A stretch of 64,000 nucleotides of DNA from Bin90 sp965214635. Lineage in GTDB: Bacteria > Chloroflexota > Dehalococcoidia > Lucifugimonadales > JADFKI01. Positions 42,901 through 50,335 of the stretch are shown one piece after another. The DNA lies in NCBI GenBank assembly GCA_965214635.1, contig OZ243964.1, positions 1,364,001 through 1,428,000 on the forward strand. Direction: 5' to 3'. The notes below the pieces were generated by a model. That model made no database searches. It worked only from the letters and a program-made list of their open reading frames with translations, and was not told where the DNA came from. The position numbers and the translations under genes are program-made. Every line of letters begins with the position of its first letter. Position 1 is the first letter of the stretch.

Positions 42901-43168
42901 TCGCGCTAACTATGGGGGCGGCGCTTTGGGACTGGCGGCTTTCGAGTTTAAAACCTTGCAGATAGTGAACCCGCAGTTGCTGCCCGAGCCGGACGCCGCT
43001 CTGTTCGCTAGCGAAGATTGGGATGTGCTGACGCCGTCGGCTGAGCGGCGGCAGATAGACGCGGCGGTGTTCGACGCTCTGGGGCTGACTGCCGGCGAGC
43101 GCGATGCGGTGTACGCTGGCGTTACCGAGCTGGTGGAGAACCGACGGCGGCGTGCGCGGAGCGTGTGA
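39961..43168 (+). CDS. Eco57I-like N6-adenine DNA methyltransferase, frame interrupted at an 11-C run
   Basis: The first part (39961-42579, 872 residues) has an N-terminal region of no recognised fold, then a gamma-class adenine methyltransferase: DPACGSG (459-465) binds AdoMet and IANPPY (634-637) is catalytic. Reading stops just after a run of eleven C (42554-42564). One frame over, reading continues to 43168 with FMCHAEKSALTGTGALAYIEWG and a target-recognition domain with ARRRWYDLG, as in full-length Eco57I-type enzymes. Ten C would restore an intact protein of about 1,068 residues. This is either a phase-variable ON/OFF switch in the OFF state or a sequence error. No nuclease motif is visible, so cutting may come from the adjacent PLD-helicase. 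ATG 39991 is an alternative start. Confidence 0.85.
42554..42564 (+). repeat. homopolymeric C11 tract (candidate phase-variation switch)
   Basis: Eleven consecutive C between the catalytic and target-recognition parts of the methyltransferase. The upstream frame ends 15 bp later at TAG; loss of one C (or gain of two) joins it to the downstream frame that encodes the rest of the family's conserved sequence. Confidence 0.85.
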
Positions 43169-43235
43169 GGGGCTTACAGCCACCACGCTTGCGCCATAAC
43201 CAACCATATACCCCAATCAGTGACAGGACGCACCC

Positions 43236-46200
43236 ATGACCATCCTCCACGCCCACAGCGACCCGCAGTTCACAGCGCATGTGCGCTCCGTGCTCGCTGA
43301 TGCGCACGGACAACCCCACAGTGTGGACATCGCGGTGGGCTACTTCTACCTGTCGGGGTTTACGCAGGTCGCCGACCTGTTGGCGACGCGCCCGGGCAAG
43401 GTTCGCATCCTGATTGGGCGCACCGACACGCCCACCCAGCAGGAAATCGCCTCCGGTTACAGCGCCAGTGAGCCTCCTGTCGGTTATCACGATAACCAGA
43501 ACCGCCGACAGGAAACCGACGCCCGCAACAAGACGCTGGACAATGTGAGCCGCAACGCCGCCGCACAGCCTCAGGATGACGCCAGCGAAGTTGGCATCAA
43601 GCGCTTGGCACGGCTGATTGTCGACGGCAAGGTCGAGGTGCGTGCCTACCTCATGGAGCGGATGCACGCCAAAGCCTATATCGGCTACACAGGCATGGCG
43701 TCCGCCCCGGGCACTGCCATCATCGGCTCGACCAACTTCTCGCGGGCGGGTTTCACTGGCAACACCGAGCTGAACTACCCCGTAACTCACGGCGGCGACA
43801 TCGGCGAAATCCGCCAGTGGTTCGAGCGGCTGTGGAACGAGAGCGAGCCGGTGAGCGACTGCGTGATTGATAAGCTCAAGAACAGCTGGCCATTGGCAAC
43901 GCCAGAGCCGTACATGGTTTACCTGAAAGTGCTCTATGAGCTATACGGCGACACTTTGGGCGACGAACCCATCGCGCCCGACACGCAGCCGGTGGAACTG
44001 ACCGACTATCAGCAGGATGCGGTAGATGCGGGGCTTGCGATGCTGCAAAGGCACAACGGCTGCTACATCGCCGATGTGGTGGGCATGGGCAAGACCTATG
44101 TGGGCGCGGAAATCCTGCGGCGCTTTTACACCGCCGAGCGGGACGCCGGAGACCCGCTGATTATCTGCCCCGCCAGCCTACGGCAGATGTGGGAACGCAC
44201 CTGCACCCGTTTTGGTCTCCACGATGCGGATGTGCTGAGCCGCGGTCGCCTCACTGAGGCTAACTTCCGTAACGACCGCAGTCTGCAGAAGATGTTGCGC
44301 AACGCCGGCCCGGTGCTGATAGATGAGGCGCATGGGTTTCGCAACAACAGCCAGCGCCGCCGTGTTCTGCTGAGCTTTCTGAGAGGCGCCAAGCCGCACA
44401 AGGTCATCCTGCTGTCGGCAACACCGCAGAACATGGCGCCCGTCGACATCCTGCGCCAATTGGAACTTTTCCTCGACCCCAACGACCATAATCTGCCCGG
44501 AGTGTCCGAAAATCTGCACCAGTACTTTCCCCAAGACATCGGTAGAGCCGACCCATCACAGGTCGCCAGCGTGCTCCAACATGTGCTCATCCGTCGGCGC
44601 AGGCAGGACATCCGCCACAATTACCCGTCAAGCACCCTACACGGCGAACCCATCAGCTTCCCGTCAGTCAACCTGTCCAACCGCGAGTATAGCCTGAACC
44701 ATGTATACAAGAAAGCCGGCGGCATCAAGCGCATCGCCGACTTGCTGAACCAGTACCAAGCGGCGCGCTATCAGCCGGCGAAATACCTGAAGGAAGCGGC
44801 GAGAGCGCTGCCAGAGTACAACAACATTGCGCGCAGCAATCGTGGCAATCTGGCCGGCATCATGACCACCAACCTGTGGAAACGGCTGGAATCATCGATC
44901 CCTGCGTTCCGCAGCACATTGGCAGTGCTGATTGACAGCAACCGAACATTCCGCGACCACATCCTCAGCGGCGGCGTTAGCAAGGATGAGGGCATTGTAG
45001 ACAGCGAGGAAGCCCCGCCTATCAGCCCGCCCAAAGATGAGGAACAAGACACAGACGAGCTAGACCGAGACGAAGAGAGCATCACCATCCGGGAACAGTC
45101 CTACCGCGCCAACGACTTTGACTGCCGCGAATGGCTGGGAGACTTGGAAGCCGACAGCCGTGTGCTGAACGCAATCGCTAACTCTCTGAGAACCATCAAT
45201 GCCGACCCTAACGGAGACGCTAGCGACGATGCCAAACTTCACGAAATCAAGAGCTTCGTGAAGTCCCCCGGAGTTGCAGGCGAAAAGCTGCTGATTTTCA
45301 CCGAATCCAAAGTAACCGCCAATTATCTGTTCCACCAACTCAAAGCCGACAACCCCGATGCCAATGTTGACCTGCTGATGGGCGGCGACCGCCACAGCGC
45401 TGACAAGGTAACCAAGTTCTCCCCGCAGAGCAACGATTGCGCTGACATGGCGGAAAGCGAGCAGACCCAGATCCTAGTCGCCACTGATGTGATTGCGGAG
45501 GGGCAAAACCTGCAAGACTGCAACCGTGTGGTCAGCTACGATTTGCACTGGAATCCAGTAACGCTCATCCAGCGGCACGGGCGAGTTGACCGCATCACAA
45601 GCGAACACGAGGAGATCTATCTGCACAACATGATGCCTGACCCCGCCGTGGAAGGCGCTATTGGCATTCGGGGCACTCTGGGCAACCGAGTGCAGGCGTT
45701 CCATGACTTGATTGGGCTTGACAATGTGGTGCTGGAAAACGCGGAGCAGGTCAACCCCGAATCGATCTACGCCATATACGATGGCGAAATGCCAGAAGAG
45801 CAAGACGCCGTTACTGACAGTCTGGCAGTGGCACAGCAAGCCAACGCGCTGCTGAACCGCATTCGTCGGGAACAGCCGGAGTTGTGGCAGCGACTACAGC
45901 GAATGCCCAACGGCTTGCGCGCCGCAATGGCGGCGGATGACCATCCCCGCCCAGGGTCGACCATCACCCTTGTCGCCAGCGGAGACAGAAGACAAGGCTA
46001 CGCCACCAACGCCGTCGGCGATGTCCTGCAGCTCACTCACGGCGAACTGGTGCGGCAGGTGGAGTGCGAACCCGACACGCCGGGGGTTCCATTGCCGCCG
46101 GACATTAATGCACGCGTCGGCGCAGCGGTGGCGGCTTTGGCTAGGGAACTGTCGCCTAAACCAGCAAGTTTGGAGCAGCGCCGCCGCGATAATCGGACAG

Positions 46201-46490
46201 CCCGATACATCAGCCGACACCTGCGCCAGCTACGGATGGATGACACACACGATGCGGATTTCCTGCAGAAAATCGAGGAATTGCGAGCAGCATTCACCGC
46301 CGAACTGCCACACAGCGTGGACGAGCGCATTAGGGGCATGATGCGAGCCAACATCACAGGCAACCAGCTGGTGAGCGCCCTCAATGCGATGCTGCCTGAC
46401 TTGCCCAAGCCAAACCGCTGCGACAAGCCCATACCGCCAATGGGCATCCCACCGCAGATAGCCTGCTCAATGAGCATCATCGCAAGATGA
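43236..46490 (+). CDS. phospholipase D-like nuclease / SNF2-type helicase fusion (restriction or defence)
   Basis: A 1,084-residue protein. Residues about 10-200 form a PLD-like nuclease domain with HAKAYIGY (144-151) and GSTNFSRAG (164-172), like the NgoFVII/BfiI and DrmC nucleases. A superfamily 2 helicase follows: VGMGKTYVG (Walker A, 282-290), LIDEAHGFRN (DEAH at 363-366), LLSATPQNM, then a C-terminal RecA domain with ATDVIAEGQNLQDCNRVVSYDLHWNP and QRHGRVDRI. An acidic insert (about 590-630) separates the two halves. It starts 67 bp after the methyltransferase and is probably co-transcribed. The likely role is DNA translocation and cleavage of unmodified invading DNA. Codon habits match the chromosome, so the locus is not recently acquired. 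Confidence 0.88.
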   Translation: MTILHAHSDPQFTAHVRSVLADAHGQPHSVDIAVGYFYLSGFTQVADLLATRPGKVRILIGRTDTPTQQEIASGYSASEPPVGYHDNQNRRQETDARNKTLDNVSRNAAAQPQDDASEVGIKRLARLIVDGKVEVRAYLMERMHAKAYIGYTGMASAPGTAIIGSTNFSRAGFTGNTELNYPVTHGGDIGEIRQWFERLWNESEPVSDCVIDKLKNSWPLATPEPYMVYLKVLYELYGDTLGDEPIAPDTQPVELTDYQQDAVDAGLAMLQRHNGCYIADVVGMGKTYVGAEILRRFYTAERDAGDPLIICPASLRQMWERTCTRFGLHDADVLSRGRLTEANFRNDRSLQKMLRNAGPVLIDEAHGFRNNSQRRRVLLSFLRGAKPHKVILLSATPQNMAPVDILRQLELFLDPNDHNLPGVSENLHQYFPQDIGRADPSQVASVLQHVLIRRRRQDIRHNYPSSTLHGEPISFPSVNLSNREYSLNHVYKKAGGIKRIADLLNQYQAARYQPAKYLKEAARALPEYNNIARSNRGNLAGIMTTNLWKRLESSIPAFRSTLAVLIDSNRTFRDHILSGGVSKDEGIVDSEEAPPISPPKDEEQDTDELDRDEESITIREQSYRANDFDCREWLGDLEADSRVLNAIANSLRTINADPNGDASDDAKLHEIKSFVKSPGVAGEKLLIFTESKVTANYLFHQLKADNPDANVDLLMGGDRHSADKVTKFSPQSNDCADMAESEQTQILVATDVIAEGQNLQDCNRVVSYDLHWNPVTLIQRHGRVDRITSEHEEIYLHNMMPDPAVEGAIGIRGTLGNRVQAFHDLIGLDNVVLENAEQVNPESIYAIYDGEMPEEQDAVTDSLAVAQQANALLNRIRREQPELWQRLQRMPNGLRAAMAADDHPRPGSTITLVASGDRRQGYATNAVGDVLQLTHGELVRQVECEPDTPGVPLPPDINARVGAAVAALARELSPKPASLEQRRRDNRTARYISRHLRQLRMDDTHDADFLQKIEELRAAFTAELPHSVDERIRGMMRANITGNQLVSALNAMLPDLPKPNRCDKPIPPMGIPPQIACSMSIIAR

Positions 46491-46575
46491 CCTGCGCAAA
46501 AGCCTGATGCGCCCCGCCGAGTGCGGGTATCAGCAAAATCCCAATCTTGCAGGATAGCAGCATTGGGGAACTTCG

Positions 46576-46584
46576 TGATATAAT
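46576..46584 (+). promoter_or_regulatory. extended -10 promoter element before rpsF
   Basis: TGATATAAT, identical to the element before glyS, lies 122 nt upstream of the rpsF start. No -35 match is present at the right distance. Confidence 0.5.
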
Positions 46585-46705
46585 GCCCCACACACCGATT
46601 GGACTTGAAGCGAGTGGCGCGCCGACACTCATCCGTATGCGCCTGCTTGCCGCACACATCTTTGCCCGCTAAACGCTGCGGGCAGCCGACACACAGGAGC
46701 AGAGC

Positions 46706-47002
46706 TTGGTAGCGCAGCGACTACGCGATTACGAAATTGTACTGATCATCACGCCTGAGGCTAACGAAGGCGAAGTGGATGCCATCGTAGAGCGAATGGG
46801 AGCGCTCATCGCCGACCATGGCGGCAGCGTTACTGCTCGCGACACATGGGGACTGCGTCGCCTCGCATACCCCATCGCCAAGTTCATGGAGGGCATCTAT
46901 GTGGTCGTCCAATTCACGCTAGACGCCAAGGATGTGCTTGCCCTAGACCGCAGCCTCGACACATCCGAAGATGTCATCCGCCACCTCATCACGAAGATAT
47001 AG
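46706..47002 (+). CDS. rpsF: 30S ribosomal protein S6
   Basis: A 98-residue S6 with RDYEIVLIITPEANEGEVDAIVERM and WGLRRLAYPIAKFMEGIYVVVQF, the family pattern. It binds the central domain of 16S rRNA together with S18, encoded two genes downstream. TTG 46706 is the start: AGGAG ends 6 nt before it. First gene of rpsF-ssb-rpsR. Confidence 0.97.
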   Translation: MVAQRLRDYEIVLIITPEANEGEVDAIVERMGALIADHGGSVTARDTWGLRRLAYPIAKFMEGIYVVVQFTLDAKDVLALDRSLDTSEDVIRHLITKI

Positions 47003-47112
47003 ACCGGGGCAACTCCGTCGGCTTGTCAGATGACTAGTGCGCTTATCGCATCCACAAATGTGTCGACGGCTCGGAAATTTCATTACCCACTAGCACACCC
47101 ACAAGATGGATT

Positions 47113-47577
47113 ATGTATAACAAAATTACCATCATCGGCAATCTAGGCAGCGACCCCGAGATGCGATACATGCCCAACGGCGATGCCGTAACCTCGTTCA
47201 GCGTCGCCACGAACCGTAGATACAACACTCGCGACGGTGAGCAACGGGATGAGACCGAATGGTTCAGAGTGAGTGTCTTCGGACGGTTCGCTGAGATATG
47301 CAACCAGTACCTTACCAAGGGCAGACAGGTATATGTAGAGGGCAGACTGCAGAGCAGAACTTGGGTTGATCAGCAGGGGCAAACCCGCTTCTCCCTTGAT
47401 GTGAGAGCTCAAGAAGTGAAATTCATCGGCGGGAGAGACACCGGAGGCTACGGTGGTGGTGGCGGTGAGCGGCGCGGCGGTTATGGCAGCGGCGGCGGCT
47501 ACTACGGCGGCGACACAGGTCAGGGCGGCGGCGCTCCCCCCGACGGCCCAAGCGACGCCGACGACCTGCCTTGGTAG
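47113..47577 (+). CDS. ssb: single-stranded DNA-binding protein
   Basis: A 154-residue SSB. The OB fold (MYNKITIIGNLGSDPEMRY, ATNRRYN, ETEWFRVSVFGRFAEICNQYLTKGRQVYVEGRLQ) is followed by a Gly/Tyr-rich linker (about 115-145) and the acidic tip DADDLPW that docks repair and replication proteins. Most bacteria end in DDDIPF; tryptophan instead of phenylalanine is unusual. It sits between rpsF and rpsR as in many bacteria. Confidence 0.97.
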   Translation: MYNKITIIGNLGSDPEMRYMPNGDAVTSFSVATNRRYNTRDGEQRDETEWFRVSVFGRFAEICNQYLTKGRQVYVEGRLQSRTWVDQQGQTRFSLDVRAQEVKFIGGRDTGGYGGGGGERRGGYGSGGGYYGGDTGQGGGAPPDGPSDADDLPW

Positions 47578-47632
47578 ATGCACGACATAGCGCACACAAC
47601 AGCGACTACGGAACAACAACAGAGGTAACAGA

Positions 47633-48073
47633 ATGACGACCCAGCAGACCGCGACCCCTAGCAGTCCAGCGCCTAGTGCGCCCGCAGCGCCTAGACCCGC
47701 AGCACCAAGGCCAGCGGGGCCAAGGCCGGGTGCACCCAGACCGGGCGCACCGAGGCAGGGCGGCGCGCCTGCCGGCGGCAGACCCCCGTTCCGCAGCGGC
47801 GGCTTCCAGCGTAGGCGTGGCAGGCCACGGTACTACGCCCGCCGCAAGATATGCAGCTTCTGCGTGGACAAGATAACCCACATCGACTACAAGGATGTGG
47901 CACGGCTGCGGCGGTTCATATCCGACCGCTACAAGCTGGAGGCGCGCCGCAAGACGGGCGTGTGCGCCAAGCATCAGCGCGCTCTGTCCCGCGCCGTCAA
48001 GCGCGCCCGCGCAATTGCGCTCATCCCGTACAGCCCCGACCACAAGATGCCCGGCGGAGGATACGCATCCTAG
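47633..48073 (+). CDS. rpsR: 30S ribosomal protein S18 with a long Pro/Ala-rich N-terminal extension
   Basis: The C-terminal 80 residues are a normal S18 (RKICSFCVDKITHIDYKDVARL, VCAKHQRALSRAVKRAR) with the zinc-type cysteines. Ahead lies an extension of about 65 residues made of Pro, Ala, Arg and Gly, with short repeats such as PRPGAPRPGAP. Usual S18 is 75-90 residues. The ATG at 47633 follows AACAGAGGTAACAGA, and no alternative start lies near the core, so the extension is probably real. It partners S6 in the small subunit platform. Confidence 0.94.
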   Translation: MTTQQTATPSSPAPSAPAAPRPAAPRPAGPRPGAPRPGAPRQGGAPAGGRPPFRSGGFQRRRGRPRYYARRKICSFCVDKITHIDYKDVARLRRFISDRYKLEARRKTGVCAKHQRALSRAVKRARAIALIPYSPDHKMPGGGYAS

Positions 48074-48124
48074 CCCGCAGGCGCAGCAGCACACGCCTGC
48101 AATCCTAGCGACGAGATCTGACAA

Positions 48125-49276
48125 GTGGCTAACGAACCGAACCAACCCACTATGCCATCTTCGGGCGCTCCGATGCCGCGTACCGACCGCCGCCGCGAAT
48201 CCACGCGCATCCGCGAGGTGCAGCGGCGCCGCCGGCTCGCATTTAGCGTCATCGGCGTCATGCTCATCATCATAGTCGGCATACTCTTCGCCGGCTATGT
48301 GCTCATATTCGTGCGCCCGCCTCAAGAGCGCGTTGTCAGCGTCAACGAGGTTACCTACACGCGCGGCGATATGGTCAAGATGCTCCGCATACGCCAACGC
48401 TTGCTAGAAGACGCGGGGCAGCGCATCGACTCCAGCACCGACATCTTAAAGGCGCTGCAGCTCATCGTCGAGAATGAGATCATCTCGCAGACCGCCCCAA
48501 GCATAGGTATCACCGTGTCCGATGAGGAAGTCGACCGCCACATACAGGCGACCATCATCTTTCAGGCGGGTGCAACCCTCGCCGGCAAGTCCGATGAGCA
48601 GCTAGACCGCGAGTTCAAGGAACTCTACTCCGGCTTTCTGAACTCGTCCCAAATAGACGAACAGGAACACCGGAACATAGTGCGCCGCACGCTGCTGCGC
48701 GAAAAAGTGCGGCAGTATGTCGGCGAATCCGTCCCGACGGTAACGAAGCAATACCATGTGTATCGGCTCGCCATGAACCCCGACGACGAGATAGACATAT
48801 TGCAGACGAAGTACAGGGACGCCGTGCGCCAAAGCACCGACCCTTTGCTGCTGCACGGGGCGTTTAGGGCTGCCACACGGGAGTTTTCGCGCGATGACCC
48901 TGAACTCATTCGGCGCGGCGGCGAACTTGGTTGGCTGCCACTCGGCGTGCTCGAAGACTACAACGATGTCATCGCGAGCTTGGAAGTGGGTAAGCTCAGC
49001 GACCCCATCCCAAACCGCGACCAGCGCCAGCAGGCGTATATATTCATGGTGTCGGAGATTGACGAACTCCGCGAACTCAGCCCCGCCAACTTGGATACGC
49101 TCAAAACTCGCGCGCTGGAACGCTGGATAAACGAACAGCGCCGCGAACACGAAGTATATGCTGTGTTCAATTCCGACATATACGCTTGGATGATAGACCA
49201 GCTCGGCGCATCCACGACCATCACACCGTCCCCGCAGCCTGAAAACCCGTTCCAGCAATTCATCAGCGGCGGCTAG
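48125..49276 (+). CDS. SurA/PrsA-like membrane-anchored peptidyl-prolyl isomerase (foldase)
   Basis: A 383-residue protein. A basic cytoplasmic N-terminus (RIREVQRRRR) precedes one membrane helix (about residues 40-63), then a SurA-like N domain (VSVNEVTYTRGDMVKMLRIR...) and a parvulin (PpiC) domain around 210-320 (YHVYRLAMN, ELGWLPLG). The parvulin core seems degenerate, so chaperone activity may matter more than isomerase activity. It should sit on the outer face of the membrane and assist secreted protein folding. The start is GTG 48125. It follows rpsR by 51 bp and could be part of the same operon. Confidence 0.85.
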   Translation: MANEPNQPTMPSSGAPMPRTDRRRESTRIREVQRRRRLAFSVIGVMLIIIVGILFAGYVLIFVRPPQERVVSVNEVTYTRGDMVKMLRIRQRLLEDAGQRIDSSTDILKALQLIVENEIISQTAPSIGITVSDEEVDRHIQATIIFQAGATLAGKSDEQLDREFKELYSGFLNSSQIDEQEHRNIVRRTLLREKVRQYVGESVPTVTKQYHVYRLAMNPDDEIDILQTKYRDAVRQSTDPLLLHGAFRAATREFSRDDPELIRRGGELGWLPLGVLEDYNDVIASLEVGKLSDPIPNRDQRQQAYIFMVSEIDELRELSPANLDTLKTRALERWINEQRREHEVYAVFNSDIYAWMIDQLGASTTITPSPQPENPFQQFISGG

Positions 49277-49338
49277 TTCCCGCGCTTGGGCGCTAGTTCC
49301 AGCTGCGTGCGAAGGGGTTACTGCAAGAAAGAGGCTAT

Positions 49339-50292
49339 ATGGCGCTGTACCTAACCGAAGCCGATGTGAACGAAGTCCTGACGATGGACATAGCGCTCGA
49401 GAGCGTGGAGCAGGCGTTTGCGCTGCTTGCGGACGGCGATGCAACCAACCCTCCGCGCTCCCGCATCCGGCTGCCCGACGGCGGTTTGTTCAACTTCATG
49501 TGCGCCGCCGCTCCGGGCGCGGGTGTCATTGGGCTGAAAGCATACGCCGTCGTGCCGGGCAACGCCGTCAAGTTCTATGTGCAGCTCATCAGTGCGGAGA
49601 GCGGCGAACTGCTAGCGCTAATGGAGGCGTCAGACCTCGGGCAGGTGCGAACCGGCGCTGCCAGCGGCGTCGCCACCAAGCACATGGCGGCTCCGGACGC
49701 ATCGTCGGTGGGCATCATCGGCTCCGGCTATCAGGCGCGCACACAGTTGGAGGCGGTGTGCAGGGTGCGCCCCATCACGAACGCAAAGGTGTACAGCCGC
49801 CGACCGGAACGCCGCGAGCGCTTCGCCGAGCGTATGAGCGCCCAACTCGGCATCGACATAACGCCCGTGCAGAGCGGCGAAGAGTGCGTCGCTGACGCCG
49901 ATGTGGTCATCACGATGACAAGCGCATCACGCCCGGTGCTCAACGGCGAATGGCTTGCGCCCGGGACACACATCAACGCCGCCGGCGCAAACCACTGGAT
50001 GCGCCGCGAACTCGACGGTGAAGCCATACGCCGTTCAGACATCATCGCAGCCGACGACATAGAGCAAGCGAAGCTGGAGTGCGGCGACCTCATATATCCG
50101 GCGGAAGTAGGCGCTATACGCTGGGAGCAGGTTCGCAGCCTAGCCGACATCGTCTCAGGCAATGCGCCGGGGCGCACATCCGCAGAGCAGATAACGCTCT
50201 TTGAATCACAAGGGCTTGCGGTGCAAGACATCACCACCGGCATACGATTGTACGAGCTTGCGCTCGAGCGGGGCATCGGGAAGCAGATTTAA
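49339..50292 (+). CDS. ornithine cyclodeaminase / mu-crystallin family protein
   Basis: A 317-residue NAD(P)-dependent enzyme. YLTEADVNEVLTMDIALESVEQAF begins the substrate domain, LALMEASDLGQVRTGAASGVATKHMA contains the conserved Arg and Lys region, and VGIIGSGYQARTQLEAV is the dinucleotide motif, then VITMTSASRPVL and GTHINAAGANHWMRREL. The family includes ornithine cyclodeaminase, archaeal alanine dehydrogenase and ketimine reductases; the substrate cannot be chosen. Start ATG 49339 follows GAAAGAGG by a short spacer. It is convergent with cobN. Confidence 0.88.
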   Translation: MALYLTEADVNEVLTMDIALESVEQAFALLADGDATNPPRSRIRLPDGGLFNFMCAAAPGAGVIGLKAYAVVPGNAVKFYVQLISAESGELLALMEASDLGQVRTGAASGVATKHMAAPDASSVGIIGSGYQARTQLEAVCRVRPITNAKVYSRRPERRERFAERMSAQLGIDITPVQSGEECVADADVVITMTSASRPVLNGEWLAPGTHINAAGANHWMRRELDGEAIRRSDIIAADDIEQAKLECGDLIYPAEVGAIRWEQVRSLADIVSGNAPGRTSAEQITLFESQGLAVQDITTGIRLYELALERGIGKQI

Positions 50293-50335
50293 AGCGGGCT
50301 AATCCCTTCTCTTCCTGCCGTACTCTGCCCGCATT

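Noticed and set aside
39961..46490. Assignment as a complete DISARM system
   Set aside because: DrmA and DrmB are absent, and the PLD domain is fused to the helicase; only a partial resemblance can be claimed.
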